A DNA stretch of 64,000 bases from Prorocentrum cordatum. Taxonomy: Eukaryota > Sar > Dinophyceae > Prorocentrales > Prorocentraceae. Shown here piece by piece: positions 51,837 through 61,390 of this stretch (position 1 is the stretch's first letter; every line of letters begins with the position of its first letter). The stretch spans positions 1 through 64,000 of the forward strand of contig CAUYUJ010001696.1 of the NCBI GenBank assembly GCA_963575745.1. The letters run 5' to 3'. Position numbers and translations under genes: made by a program. Under the pieces are notes generated by a model. The model was given only the letters and a program-made list of their open reading frames with translations. It searched no databases and was not told where the DNA came from.

Positions 51837-52215
51837 GAAAACGCTAGTTGGGAGTCGGAGGTTGATAGGCCTCCTACCCTGACACGTCGATTAGCGAACG
51901 AGCCGTTTTCGGTTCGCGAGAGGGCTTCGCGGCCGCTATTTTTGCGGGTCTGGGTCCGTCGGTTTCGGTCCTAATTAGGCAGTTTTCACGAAAGGGTGGT
52001 TTGCTAAATGGAGGCTTGTCCACCGCCGAGAGAGCCGCGATCGCTCAAACCAGGGCTCGAGCGAAGCGGTGTTTTGGCGATCTCGTGGTTCGTCCTCGTT
52101 TGGATGTCGTTTCTCAGCAGTGGAAGGAACGAAGACACAGCGACGGAGAACGAAAACACAACGAAAACGAAAAACACTGTTGAGCTCGAGCCCTGGCTCA
52201 AGTGCAACACAAGAC
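51837..52215. other. spacer with no recognised feature
   Basis: Mixed sequence. Plus-strand frames such as LSTAERAAIAQTRARAKRCF (52010-52070) are weakly protein-like but cannot be placed in a gene. Confidence 0.4.
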
Positions 52216-52217
52216 TG

Positions 52218-52385
52218 CAGCAACGTATAGCTTTTCGGAGCTCCGCGGGGGTGTCTCGAATCGGCGCCTGGGTCCCCCGGCCGCGCTTCCCGCGCGCCCC
52301 TGTGGCGCGCGCCGCGCGCCAGATAGGGGGGCCCAGCACGGGTCCAAGAAGTCCACGTGGACTTCCGAGTCTATGTCTATGTTGT
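52218..52385. repeat. foldback element (GGTCCGCGCGG family), diverged copy
   Basis: Left GGAGCTCCGCG, TCTCGAATCGGCGCC; right GGTCCAAGAAGTCC, GTGGACTTCCGAGTCTATG. Loop is GC-rich. It abuts the next element at 52396. Confidence 0.55.
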
Positions 52386-52624
52386 TTTTTGGTTCGGTGG
52401 CAAATCATGGGAGCCCGGTATACCCTCTTAAGTCCGTCTGTAGCGTCGACTAGCGCCGATTAGTGTCTGGAGTCGATGCGATGGCGCCGATTTAGCGTCG
52501 GCTAGCGTCGATGAGCGTCCATTTAGGGTCGAATAGCGTCGATGTAGCGCCGGTTAGCGTGGATTCGCAATCGCCGACAAGATGGTATGGGAGGCTCCCA
52601 TGAGTTGCCACCGTTTTTTGGTTC
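52384..52624. mobile_element. 217-bp MITE with 12-bp flanking direct repeat
   Basis: The element at 52396-52612 starts CGGTGGCAAATCATGGGAGC (from 52395) and ends GCTCCCATGAGTTGCCACC, a 20-bp inverted repeat with one mismatch. GTTTTTTGGTTC flanks it on both sides (52384-52395 and 52613-52624). The interior is an AGCGTCGAT minisatellite. Related sequence at 59919-60172. Confidence 0.8.
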
Positions 52625-52717
52625 CGTTAATCAACACGCGCGACACGAATTTGCCAGTCCTCCCCTGGGGGGAGCCCATCGGCTTCGCTGCCCGTCTCCA
52701 GAAGGATCGTAGATGCG

Positions 52718-53074
52718 ATGGTTTCCTCTGAGGCGGTGAGGAGCACGGCTGCCCCGCTGGTAGCCAGTCCGAAGGTTCGTGAGGCCTTCGAGTGGCCCTC
52801 AGCAGAGTGCGACGCATCCCCTCAGAAGGGAAGCACTCACAGCCGACTCCGAAAAGACTTGATCAACTTGAACAAGGCGGTGATCAAGTGGCTGGCCCAC
52901 GAAGAGATCGGTGTGCTGACGCGGGCCAAGCTGAGGGAACGAATCCGAACCTCCACAGCGGCACGGTCACTGTGCGAAGCGCACGGGGACCGCTTTCGGA
53001 GAGGAGAGTTTGAATGCCTCGCCCTGGACCGGGCGATCGCGGCTCGAATGAAGAGCAGCTTAGCACAGTCTTAA
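52718..53074 (+). CDS. 118-residue protein of unknown function
   Basis: ATG at 52718 starts MVSSEAVRSTAAPLVASPKV and the frame ends at TAA, 53072-53074. The central part is strongly helical and charged: RLRKDLINLNKAVIKWLAHE, EIGVLTRAKLRERIRTSTAA, RSLCEAHGDRFRRGEFECLA, LDRAIAARMKSSLAQS. Composition differs from the repeat-derived frames around it, and no microsatellite lies inside. It could be a single-exon gene or a terminal exon. No signal peptide or membrane segment. I do not recognise a family. Confidence 0.5.
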   Translation: MVSSEAVRSTAAPLVASPKVREAFEWPSAECDASPQKGSTHSRLRKDLINLNKAVIKWLAHEEIGVLTRAKLRERIRTSTAARSLCEAHGDRFRRGEFECLALDRAIAARMKSSLAQS

Positions 53075-53555
53075 GACCGTCAGGAGAGCTCTCGTCTCGT
53101 AGATCCGCAGTGCTGCCACCGCAGGCACGCTTCTCGGGGCATCATGCTCATTTGAGCGACGCAGAAGAACGGGGTCGTCTTCACTGACAATTCTGCGTAC
53201 GCTTCCCGCGTCGGGCCGCGCGGAAACCTTCCTCGTTTCCAGTGTGGAGTGCCGCGCTGGCGGCCCGCGAATGCCTCCACGTAAGGTCGCTATGTCTCAC
53301 CGCCCGTACCCCCCCCGAACCCGAAATTCGGGCGAAGTTCGGGTCTTCGGATTGGGTTGGGGTGGTTTGGTAGGTAGTCAATGTCATCTCGCGAAAGACC
53401 CCTGTCTTTTCGTCGCTCGCTTGAATCTCATCGCGGTGGCCTGTGCAGAGGATCAAAGGGTGTGGTGCTCCGCGCCTCGTTCGTCCCGCCGCAGCGAACG
53501 AGCCGCGCAGGGCCGGGTGAGCGATTGGGTGACCGCACCCGCGCCACCTCTTCGC
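53075..53555. other. dispersed-repeat-rich spacer
   Basis: 53250-53270 shares GCCGCGCTGGCGGCCCGCG with 14160. 53308-53385 has CGAACCCGAAATTCGGGCGA, AGTTCGGGTCTTCGG, shared with 59775-59850. 53516-53550 has GATTGGGTGACCGCACCCGC, shared with 56671-56703. Confidence 0.65.
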
Positions 53556-54010
53556 TTAGATGAGCTTCAAGCCGCTGGGGGCGTTTTTCAGTTTTCGAGA
53601 TCTTCATGCCTTCCAGGCTGTTTCATGTGTTTGTTGTTGTGCTTTGTTTCGTGCTTCTTGTTTGTTGTACGGTGTTTGGGCTTCTCGTTGTCGTCGTTTT
53701 CGGTTGTTCCGTTCTCTTATGCTTCTGCAGTTTGTGTTTTCGATTTCGTTGGCCTAGTACTGAGAGTTGACAACGGGAAAGGAACAACACCCCCAGCGTT
53801 TTAGAACATCAACTCAGCCCCTGTGCCCTTGGCAGCGCTCAGGCGCATGGCGACGGCCGCTGTACAGTGAGCGGAGCACCGGGGCAAGATGCCAAGGCAC
53901 AGAGCGCGTGGCGTCTTGGACCGTGTGACTGCAGCGCGGAGGGCAGACTTCGAGATGCCTGCGGCGACTGCCGCCATGCAGCACCCGTTGTTGTGAACTG
54001 CCCAGAAGGC
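53556..54010. other. T-rich spacer
   Basis: 53600-53760 is rich in TTGTT and TTTC. A short hydrophobic frame here is compositional. No feature supported to 54010. Confidence 0.4.
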
Positions 54011-54015
54011 TGCAG

Positions 54016-54275
54016 CACATGACAGCTGAGATCCCTAAAGCTCTCGAAGGCTACATGGTGCGACACCTCTCATCCATGGGTCCGAAAAGGTAGTAACATG
54101 TGACAGCGGTCCCCCTGAGGGCCCACAGCCGTAACAAAAGACACCTCTCTCCGCGCAGCGCCTGGAGGGCCGTCACATGAGACAGAGTTTTGTTCCCCAG
54201 CTCGGATAAGGTTTTAACATGCCACGGCCGATTTCCTCTTGGCCCAGGGCGTCGTTACATGCGGCAGCGCATTTT
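54016..54275. repeat. degenerate repeat of about 44 bp
   Basis: RTAACATGNGACAGC-like motifs recur at about 54016, 54095, 54141, 54172, 54214 and 54256, each followed by a diverged GC-rich spacer. Confidence 0.55.
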
Positions 54276-54599
54276 CTTATCGGTATCGAATGAGCTTACG
54301 TTGCTGGGAGGCTCCCTAGTATGAGCTTTTTGCCTCTCTGGAACTTGCTGGCGGCGGTCTTGGGATCCCGTCTTGGAGCACATTGTTGCCATCTGCGGGG
54401 GTCTCGAACCTGTTTCGTAAGTCCGTGGGACCGTCCAGCGGGCGTGGGCTGGTCCTGAGCGGTCCTGGAGCCGTATTTTTGGGGTGATCTCCAGTCGTCT
54501 CTTGGCTACCTTCGATGATCCCTGCTTCGTCTTGGGGTGGCGCCGGGCCTTCTGTGGGTGTCTCGCGGCTTCTGCAGGATAATGCATGTGGCGTGGCCA

Positions 54600-55215
54600 G
54601 GGCAGCTCGTGCCTCCGGATGCCTAGGGCCTCGTGAGCCTCTTGGCACTGGAGCGTGTCTGCGAGGCCTGCTGGGCATGCCTTACAGTGGGGGGCTCATG
54701 CCAAGAGACACCCTGCTTGCCTCCAGGGTGCCCTGGGTTTCTTGGGTTTCGATGGTTTTGCCATGGAAGGCGCGACGCTCCCACACCAAACATCGATGGA
54801 CGTCCCGGGGTATCAGGGTTGGGTTTCTTGTGGAAGGTGTCTTGTGGTCGGGCCCCTCCTGTACCTTTGGGCGCCTCCTGTATAGGCTGACAGGCCTCCT
54901 TGGGAGTTCTGCGAAGCGCCTGGGAGGGTCCTCTGGCGTTCCCGGCAGAAGCCGCGGGCCATCTTGGGCCTACCTTGATTTGGGATGCCTCTTGGGTTTT
55001 CTTGGGTGCTCTCGGGGCCTCGCGGGTGCTTCCTTGTGCGCTTTTTAGGCGCCCCTTGGGTGCCTCGTGGGTGGCTCCTGAGGGCCTCTTGTGGCCTCTG
55101 GGGTGCCATCAAGGGACTCGTGGGGGCCTCCCGGGGAGCTCTCGGCGGTCTCGGAGGCATCCTGGCGCCGGGGCTCGAGACTTCTTCCAGGCCCCTTCGT
55201 GGTGCCACCCTCTGA
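54600..55215. repeat. GGCCTCTTGGG-type minisatellite, block 1
   Basis: Diverged units such as GGGTGCCTCGTGGGTGGCTC and GGGGGCCTCCCGGGGAGCTC. The same class is at 58545-58640 and 62340-62720. The long minus-strand Pro/Arg/Glu frame (54813-55433) is repeat-derived. Confidence 0.7.
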
Positions 55216-55339
55216 GGCCCCGAAAGAGTTGACGCACAATGTTTTCTAATGGTTGCGTTTCGGGAAACGTCACGCGGGACGCCCGGGAAGGTCTGGCATT
55301 TGAAGCTCTGACGCCCATGCAGACGTCGGCGGCGAGCCC

Positions 55340-55510
55340 GGGGGGGAAGTGAGAAGGAGAACGCCTTCTCAGAAGGCTCGGAAGCCCCCCGGCCTTCCGA
55401 GAAGCTTTCTAAGCCTTCCTCGAAGACGCGCAAAACTTTTCAGAAGGCGGGGGGGGCTTCTGAGAAGTCCCGCCGCCCTCTGAGAAGGCCCTCTTCTTCT
55501 CACTTCCCCC
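55340..55510. repeat. cluster of CTTCTNAGAAG palindromes
   Basis: Repeated GCCTTCTCAGAAGGC, CTTCCGAGAAGC and CTTCTGAGAAG units, related to 27375-27510 and 57178-57310. Confidence 0.7.
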
Positions 55511-55679
55511 CTTCGCTCGCCACCGAAGCTTTCTTGCAGCACTCAAAAGACCGAGCCCGAAGGGGCACGAGGATGCCCCCCTCGGTGCCCACGGCACGGT
55601 GGCGGATGTCACCAGAGCGTCCCTGGGTCTCTTGGGCTCGAAGGGCTTCACCGAGGCAGGTCTTCGCGCCTCGCGGAGC

Positions 55680-55915
55680 TCGGCCACCTCCACCTCCTCC
55701 ACCTCCTCCCCCCCCCTTCTCCTCTTCCTCCTCGCCCTCCTCCTCCTCCTCCTTCTCCTCCTCGCCCTCCTCTTCGTCGCCCTCCTCCTCCTCCTCCTCC
55801 TCCTCCTCCTCCTCCTCCTCCTCCTCCTCCTCCTCCTCCTCCTCCTCCTCCCCCTCTCCTCCTTTTCCTCCTCCTCCTCCTCATCCTGCTCCTCCTCCTC
55901 CTCCTCCCCGCTTCT
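55680..55915. repeat. (CTC)n tract
   Basis: More than 200 bp of CTC with CCTTTT interruptions. Poly-Leu/Ser/Arg frames are artefacts. Confidence 0.95.
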
Positions 55916-55917
55916 CT

Positions 55918-55972
55918 TGCGGATGCATCGCCAGTGCATTGGCGATGCATCGGCGATGCGGTGCCATGCTAT
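55918..55972. repeat. GCATCGCCGATGC palindromic repeat, block 2
   Basis: GCATCGCCAGTGCATTGGCG, ATGCATCGGCGATGCGG. Matches blocks at 35185 and 57030. Confidence 0.8.
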
Positions 55973-56408
55973 CGTAGCCGGGTCCATCATTCGGAGATGT
56001 CTTCTGTCACTCAGAGGTCTCATCTGGAGATGTCATCCAGCGGGGGTCACCGAGGGAGGTTTTTAGTTTTGGGGATCCCCCTCGTGTCTCTCTCAGCGGG
56101 AGTAAGCTCTGCCCCTCCTCCTGCTCCTCCTCCTCCTCCTCCTCCTCCTGGTCCTCCTCCTGCTCCTCCTCGCAGTCGTAATCGTCTTCGTCGTCGTCGT
56201 TGTTGCGCGGCGGGTGCCGCGGAATCATTTTTCCAGTTTTGGTGAGACCCCGATTCGGCAATAAAGACATCGACTCGATAATTCGTTGTAACCTTTGGAA
56301 TGGAGTTCTAAAGACATACCTCGGTTACGTACAATCAGAAACTAGGGCTCCCTCTCCCCTGGCTATACAAGTGTAGTTTGATGGCAGGGTTGGCTTTCTC
56401 TTGAAAGC

Positions 56409-56648
56409 TTGATTGGGCCCGACGTCTTAGTGCATGACACTCCACTGCGTGCCAGGGGCATGGCTGAGGATTATTCTTGCAACGTGTTCAGTGGGTCTGA
56501 AGACCTTCACGTTTGCATATCCTGGAGCTTTGGCAGGCTTCCTCCAGCCGTACAGCTCTACATTCAGGTCGTCACGCACTGCGCATGGCGGCGTCTCGTG
56601 TACAGAATCGCAGGTGCAATGCTGCACTTCTCGACCGTCCTGTCGTAG
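56409..56648 (+). CDS. candidate exon (strand uncertain)
   Basis: The plus frame reads GPDVLVHDTPLRARGMAEDY, SCNVFSGSEDLHVCISWSFG and RLPPAVQLYIQVVTHCAWRR to a stop. The minus strand is also open (RDDLNVELYGWRKPAKAPGY, ANVKVFRPTEHVARIILSHA). One of the two is probably real. I cannot choose. Confidence 0.3.
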   Translation: MIGPDVLVHDTPLRARGMAEDYSCNVFSGSEDLHVCISWSFGRLPPAVQLYIQVVTHCAWRRLVYRIAGAMLHFSTVLS

Positions 56649-56764
56649 CGCGTGAGTTGCTCTGGGCTGGGTGAGTGATTGGGTAACCGCACCCGCGCTA
56701 CCCTGGTGTCCTGAGCAGCACTCGTGTGCATCGCGACTGTCGGTGTATAGAGAGTTAGTGGAGC

Positions 56765-56990
56765 ATGTTCACGGTACCTTCCTCAGTGTTTGGGTCGGAA
56801 CAACCGTGCTCATACACGCTGCGCGTGCAGCGCTTGATCTTCGATAGCGAACGCTCATGCGTGCAGAGTACCATCATGCGTTGCACAGGTGTTGATGCCA
56901 CACGGACGCTGATCTCAATCCGTCCGTGCACGCCCAACCTCGGCATGTGCCAGGCAGGTCGCATATGCTACGTGGGAGAATCTGGGCCTT
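56765..56990 (+). CDS. candidate exon (strand uncertain)
   Basis: Plus frame MFTVPSSVFGSEQPCSYTLR, VQRLIFDSERSCVQSTIMRC, TGVDATRTLISIRPCTPNLG. It then runs into palindromic repeat at 57030. The minus strand is open as well. Possibly from the same gene as 56409-56648. Confidence 0.3.
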
Positions 56991-57029
56991 CACATCTTCC
57001 CCGAGTAGACGAAGTCGGAGGACTGAGCC

Positions 57030-57125
57030 GCATCGATGATGCATCGGCGATAAGGCTTCACGTGGAGTCCGATGTCCTCCACTCCAGCGTCGCCGATGCA
57101 TCGCCGATGCATCGGCGATGCGGTG
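57030..57125. repeat. GCATCGCCGATGC palindromic repeat, block 3
   Basis: GATGATGCATCGGCGAT, then CGCCGATGCATCGCCGATGC, ATCGGCGATGCGGTGCGATC. Third location of this family. Confidence 0.8.
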
Positions 57126-57177
57126 CGATCCTCTGGCCCCGTCTGCTCCAGCCCCGGCTCGGAGGCCACCACCGGCC

Positions 57178-57310
57178 ACGCGCAGAGGGGGGGGTCGGCG
57201 GGTGGAGGGAAGGCTTCCGAGAAGCACCCCGGTTTCTTAGAAGGCGCGGACCCTATCTGTAGATGTAAGGCCAGCGCCTTCTGAGAAGCAGCCACCCTCT
57301 GAGGCGCCTT
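57178..57310. repeat. TTCTNAGAAG hairpin repeat, second copy
   Basis: CACGCGCAGAGG, a G-rich run, then GCTTCCGAGAAGCACCCCGG, TTTCTTAGAAGGCGCGGACC, CTGTAGATGTAAGG, GCGCCTTCTGAGAAGCAGCC. Very close to 27375-27510. Confidence 0.8.
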
Positions 57311-57915
57311 CCCCCTCTCCCTGCCCCCATGGGGGCCCTGCCAACTTCAGCGGACTAGACACGCCTCATGCCAGCATCATCCGTTGGCGAGCCAGCATCA
57401 TCCGTTGGTGAGGGCAACTGGGCGGGCGGGCCCTTGCTCCTATCCGTTCGGCCCCCCTCTCCTGGACCCGCCCTCTGCTCCTCCTTCCCCTCGCCCCTTC
57501 GCCACTCTCCCTCTTCCGGACCTCCCTCATTTCCTCTCCCCTGCCTGTTTTGTTGTGTTATATATATATATATATCTCTCTCTCTCTTTTTGTTTCTCTC
57601 CCCCCTCTTTCTCTGTTTCCCTCTCTCCCTCTGTTCCCCCCCGAAACGTGCCCCCCCCCCCCTCTCCCCCATGACACCTATTATGGCCACGAATGAATAT
57701 ATCTCTCAGAGGTCCCGATGAGAAGGCGGCGGAGGAGGAGCAGGAGGTCGTGCCCAGAGAGGGACGGGAGGTCACAGAGAGAGGCGCGACGAGGGACGAG
57801 CGGGGCGGGGAGGGACGCACTTCAAGCGCGGTGCGAGACTTTCGCAGTCCGCGTGGACGTCTTCCGAGGTCCATAGCTGATGCAGCTCCTGCGAGGTTAC
57901 ATTCAACGTCGACGC
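57311..57915. other. CT-rich spacer with TATA run
   Basis: 57363-57410 repeats CCAGCATCATCCGTTGG twice. 57460-57670 is CT-rich with (TA)8 and (CT)n near 57558-57590 and a C run. 57830-57890 has a partial GTCCGCGTGGACGTC foldback arm. Confidence 0.6.
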
Positions 57916-57919
57916 TGGT

Positions 57920-58075
57920 ATGTCCGTGGCCGAAATTTGCCAGACCTGGTATGATCCCGCATACATGGATTTAATCCCGCTGAATCCGGTCTTTCTTCAT
58001 GGCCACTCAACTTTGCTCACCAGCTCGCAATCGTTCTTAGAGGTTTTTTTGTTACCCCAGGCTATCGGGCTTGCC
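57920..58075 (+). CDS. weak candidate exon
   Basis: ATG at 57920 begins MSVAEICQTWYDPAYMDLIP, LNPVFLHGHSTLLTSSQSFL, EVFLLPQAIGLA and then runs into poly-C. Protein-like, but the minus strand is also open. Confidence 0.25.
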
Positions 58076-58544
58076 CCCCCACCCCCCGGGATAACCTCAC
58101 CCTGTCGGTGGAGCATGTCCAGACATGTTTCGGCATTCCCAGTCGGTGCCCGCCTCGTCGAAGCACGAATGGTAGCATCGTCGCAGCACCGTCAGCAGCC
58201 GTGTGGGGCCGCAGCACAGGGTGCGCGCGGGCATGTGCGGGGCTGCCCGCAGCGCGAAGGTTGGCTCATCGACCAGCCCCTCCCCCCCCCCGGATAACCC
58301 AGGGTGTCGCCGACCCCCAAGAACACAGTCTCTTACGAAGACCTCCGACCTCCTCCCAGCACAACTCAGGAGGGGAAAAGCACAGACACGATTTATCGTC
58401 GCTTCCCCAGACAATGTCGGAACATGTGGGAAGTGGGGGGGAAGACAAACACCCAGAACATGTGGGAGCATATGGGGAATCCTGTTATTTGTGTCTATTT
58501 ATATAATCGCTTCGCTCATTCCGCTGGCCCTCGAGCGCTCTATG
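58076..58544. other. spacer with short direct repeats
   Basis: CCCCCCGGGATAACC at about 58074 recurs as CCCCCGGATAACCC near 58285. TATGGGGAATCCTGTTATTT at about 58470 recurs at 58641, flanking the minisatellite block. Confidence 0.5.
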
Positions 58545-58640
58545 GGGCCTCTTTGAAGCCTCTTGGGGGCCTCTTTGGGGCCTCCTAGGGGCCTCTTGGG
58601 GGCCTCTTGGGGGGGTCTCTTGGGGCCCCTTGGCGGCGTC
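58545..58640. repeat. GGGGCCTCTTGG minisatellite, block 2
   Basis: Clear units GGGGGCCTCTTGG and GGGGCCTCCTAG in tandem. Confidence 0.85.
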
Positions 58641-58679
58641 TATGGGGAATCCTTTTATTTGTGTCTATTTATCTATGTG

Positions 58680-58880
58680 ACCCGGGGCCCCTTCGAGCAG
58701 CAGGCGCTCGGGGCCTTCTCGCCGACGGGGTCGCGGGCGGGGCCGCGGGGCGGAGCACGGGGCCAGCAGGGGCAAAAGCGGGGCGCGCGGCGAGGGCCGC
58801 GGGGCGGGCCGGTGGCTGCGAGCGGGAGCACAGTCAGGCCACAGGAGAGCCCGGCACTGGCAGCGCGGCTCCGCACGCGT
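58680..58880. other. GC-rich spacer
   Basis: GGGCGGGGC-type sequence. Ala/Gly/Arg frames only. Confidence 0.5.
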
Positions 58881-58884
58881 GACA

Positions 58885-59035
58885 GCGCGCCTCCTCCTCC
58901 TCCTCCTCCTCCTCCTCCTCCTCCTCCTCCTCCTCCTCCTCACCCCTTCTCCTCCTCCTCCTCCTCCTCCTCACCCCTTCTCCTCCTCCTCCTCCTCCTC
59001 CTCCTCCTTCTCCTCCTCCTCCTCCTCCTCGCTCC
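58885..59035. repeat. (CTC)n tract with repeated CACCCCTTCTCC
   Basis: (CTC)n interrupted twice by CACCCCTTCT at 58940 and 58972, giving a small higher-order pattern. Confidence 0.9.
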
Positions 59036-59485
59036 TCGCGCCCCCGCTGCCCCGAGGCGCCCCTCGCATGTGCTTGCGGCTGGCTTCCGATCCCGTGCGG
59101 CACCTTCGAGTCTGGAGCAAGAACACAGCACGGCCCCAGGAGAGCGAGGCATCGACAGTGTGGCTCAAGATCGACACTGAGGTGGCCGGGGAGCCCCCGC
59201 GACATGTCCACGAGCGCACTAGCGTGTGGTACAGTCAACCCGCATGGTAAGGATAGGCAACCGCTTGCACGAGTTGCCCCCGAAGCCGCGGGGCGGGGTT
59301 CGCAGTGCGTGGCGCGGTGGGGCGCAAGGGGCGAAGGGCAGCCGGCGGGGTTCGTCGGCCGGCCACGGCCGGGTCGCGGGGCGGGTGCGATCCCAGCCGC
59401 CCAGTCCCACGATCGATGCCGCACCGCGCGTCGGGCGCGTTGCAGCACGCCGCGCGGTGCCCTCACCACCACCCACCAAAGCGAG
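59036..59485. other. GC-rich spacer
   Basis: A weak plus frame RLASDPVRHLRVWSKNTARP at about 59080-59140. No firm feature. Confidence 0.4.
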
Positions 59486-59671
59486 CAGTGGCGAAGCGTT
59501 GTGGCTCGCGTATAGGCCCGCCAAGGAATGTTCTAAGAACCTCTTGTGGTCTGCACGGAAGGTCCTTAGGTCATTTCTGGCTGGGGCTGTTTTGTCTCAA
59601 TACATCGGGCATGGGGGCGCTGATAACATCTCGTGGCAGGACAATAATCATGCGGGGACGGTCGGTCCCTG
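59486..59671 (+). mobile_element. hAT-MITE-like element, copy 3
   Basis: CAGTGGCGAAGCGTTG to GACGGTCGGTCCCTG, with TGTTCTAAGAAC inside. Same orientation as 36161-36380 but about 34 bp shorter, with most palindromes decayed. Confidence 0.7.
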
Positions 59672-59689
59672 CTCGGCCAAACCGCCCCA

Positions 59690-59900
59690 ACCCAGCCCGA
59701 AGACCTCGATCTGCCCTCCATGCCCAGTGGGGTGGAGGGGCGTCCGAGAGTATTGCAGATCCACGCACGGAGCTCGCGTGCCCCCCCCCCAACCCGAACT
59801 TCGGGTCTTCGGGTCGGGGTGGGGATGGTGGTCTGGTAGGCACGCAGTCATGCTCCGAAGAGGCGAGGCTGACTCCCCGGAGCGCACCGCAGCGGACAGA
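59690..59900. repeat. CGAACTTCGGGTCTTCGGG dispersed repeat
   Basis: 59775-59850 matches 53308-53385 (CCCCCCAACCCGAACTTCGG, GTCTTCGGGTCGGGGTGGGG, GGTCTGGTAGG). An inverted stretch CCCGAAGACC lies at 59697. Confidence 0.65.
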
Positions 59901-59918
59901 GGAGGTGGGGAGGGTTCG

Positions 59919-60172
59919 GTAGCAGGTCACGGGAGCCTCGTCTGTCCTCGCGATTTTGTTCTGAGGGCGCACTGGCGTGCGTTGGCGTCTGGTAATCGAT
60001 GGGGAAGCGCCGATTTCGCGTCGATGTAGCGTCGATTTAGCGTCGAGTTCGCGTCGATGAGCGCCGATATAGGGTTGATTTAGCGTCGATTTAGCGTCGA
60101 TGTAGCGTCGATTAGCGTAGATTCGCAAGGGCCAGCAAGAGTACATGGGAGTCTCCCATGATTTGCCGCATA
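59919..60172. repeat. AGCGTCGAT minisatellite-containing element, second copy
   Basis: Tandem TAGCGTCGATT units, then GATTCGCAA, GCAAGA and CATGGGAGTCTCCCATGATT, as at 52396-52612. The left terminus is only a diverged CAGGTCACGGGAGCC. Confidence 0.7.
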
Positions 60173-60240
60173 AGGTTCACCCCCCAACATGAGTCGCATC
60201 TGACGGGGAGCAGGTGGGGAAAGGAGAGGAGGGGGTTATG

Positions 60241-60417
60241 ATGTTCAAACCGACTTTAGCCTTGACCACCAGAAAGAATTTCGAGCACCAAGGGAATTCC
60301 GAAACTGGAGGGTTTGCACGTGTCGGGCCCTGGGAGGCGATACTCGCTCGACATTGTTTCGATACTCGTTCTGGGTACCTGAGATTATTTCTGGGATGTG
60401 GTCCTTACGTACGATGA
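60241..60417 (+). CDS. candidate short ORF or exon
   Basis: ATG at 60241: MFKPTLALTTRKNFEHQGNS, ETGGFARVGPWEAILARHCF, DTRSGYLRLFLGCGPYVR then TGA. Balanced composition with aromatic residues. No family recognised. Confidence 0.35.
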   Translation: MFKPTLALTTRKNFEHQGNSETGGFARVGPWEAILARHCFDTRSGYLRLFLGCGPYVR

Positions 60418-61390
60418 GGACAGCATAAGGAGGGGGCTCGTGGCCAGAGTGCAATGACATCCACCGATCGGGGAGCCGGAGTCCTGGAGCCACGCGAGGC
60501 AGTGGACGTGGACGGTCTCGGGCCCCAGGGGTCGGGGTGGGGCGCAGAGATTTACACCCCCACTCGGCTTCCTCCTCATCTTCCTCCTCTTCCTCCTCCT
60601 CATCATCATCATCATTATACTCTTCCTCCTCCTCGCCCTGGGGTCCCAGAGGGGGCTTCGTTGCCTCAGGTGGTGGGCATGTGCACTTTGCGGCCACGCA
60701 GGGGGGATCGCACAGCAGTCGCCGCGAGGGGCGAGGGTCCTGAGGGAAACGTGTCCTGGGCCTGGGGGTTTTCCTCACGTGCAGGACTCCACGAGGAATA
60801 TCCTGGAGGCCTCGCGCCCCGCCAGACGTGGGGTGACGGTCGCGCCATGACGTTTCGCCGTAGATCCGACGTGAGTCTGACGTACACCTGACGTCAGTTC
60901 CGATGTCAAGTTCCGCGAGAGGCTTCCAGAATGTTCCTCATGACGTTTCCAAGGGGCGACGTTCGGAGGGAACAGGCTCAGGTGGGAACGCATCGCTCCC
61001 ACATCGCCCCTCGATCGCCGAGAGGGGGGCCCTATCGCCCGCCCCGTGCAGGACTATACAGATTCACTATCGGGGGCGCATGGCAAACCTGTCAACGATG
61101 TACCGCCGATTCAAGCTCGATGTTCTCCCCCCCCACACCCCACTCCCGATCCCTCCCTCACGTTGCCCCTCAGTCATCTCAACGCTGACGGCGCTCGGGC
61201 AGCCGGCAGGCCAGCAAGTGCAAGGCCAAGGGCCTGTTTGCGGAGGCCCGGCAGGACGCGGTGACCCGGGCCCCCTTGCCCAAGAGGGGAGCGCGCCGAC
61301 CCCCGTGGCGGGCGCGCGGTCGGAGGCCTCGGGACGCGGCCAGCGCGCCGAGCAGCTTCTTTTCTGCGGGGTCGTCTTTAGGGGAACAAG
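60418..61390. other. spacer with small repeats
   Basis: 60565-60640 CTC/CAT repeat. 60863-60905 holds clustered ACGT motifs (GACGTGAGTCTGACGTACAC, CTGACGTCAG). 61070-61110 reads MANLSTMYRRFK in a short frame. No gene supported. Confidence 0.45.

Noticed and set aside
54813-55433. 206-codon minus-strand ORF rich in Pro, Arg and Glu
   Set aside because: It follows the GGCCTCTTGG minisatellite; the same amino-acid pattern appears at 62320-62571 from the same repeat.
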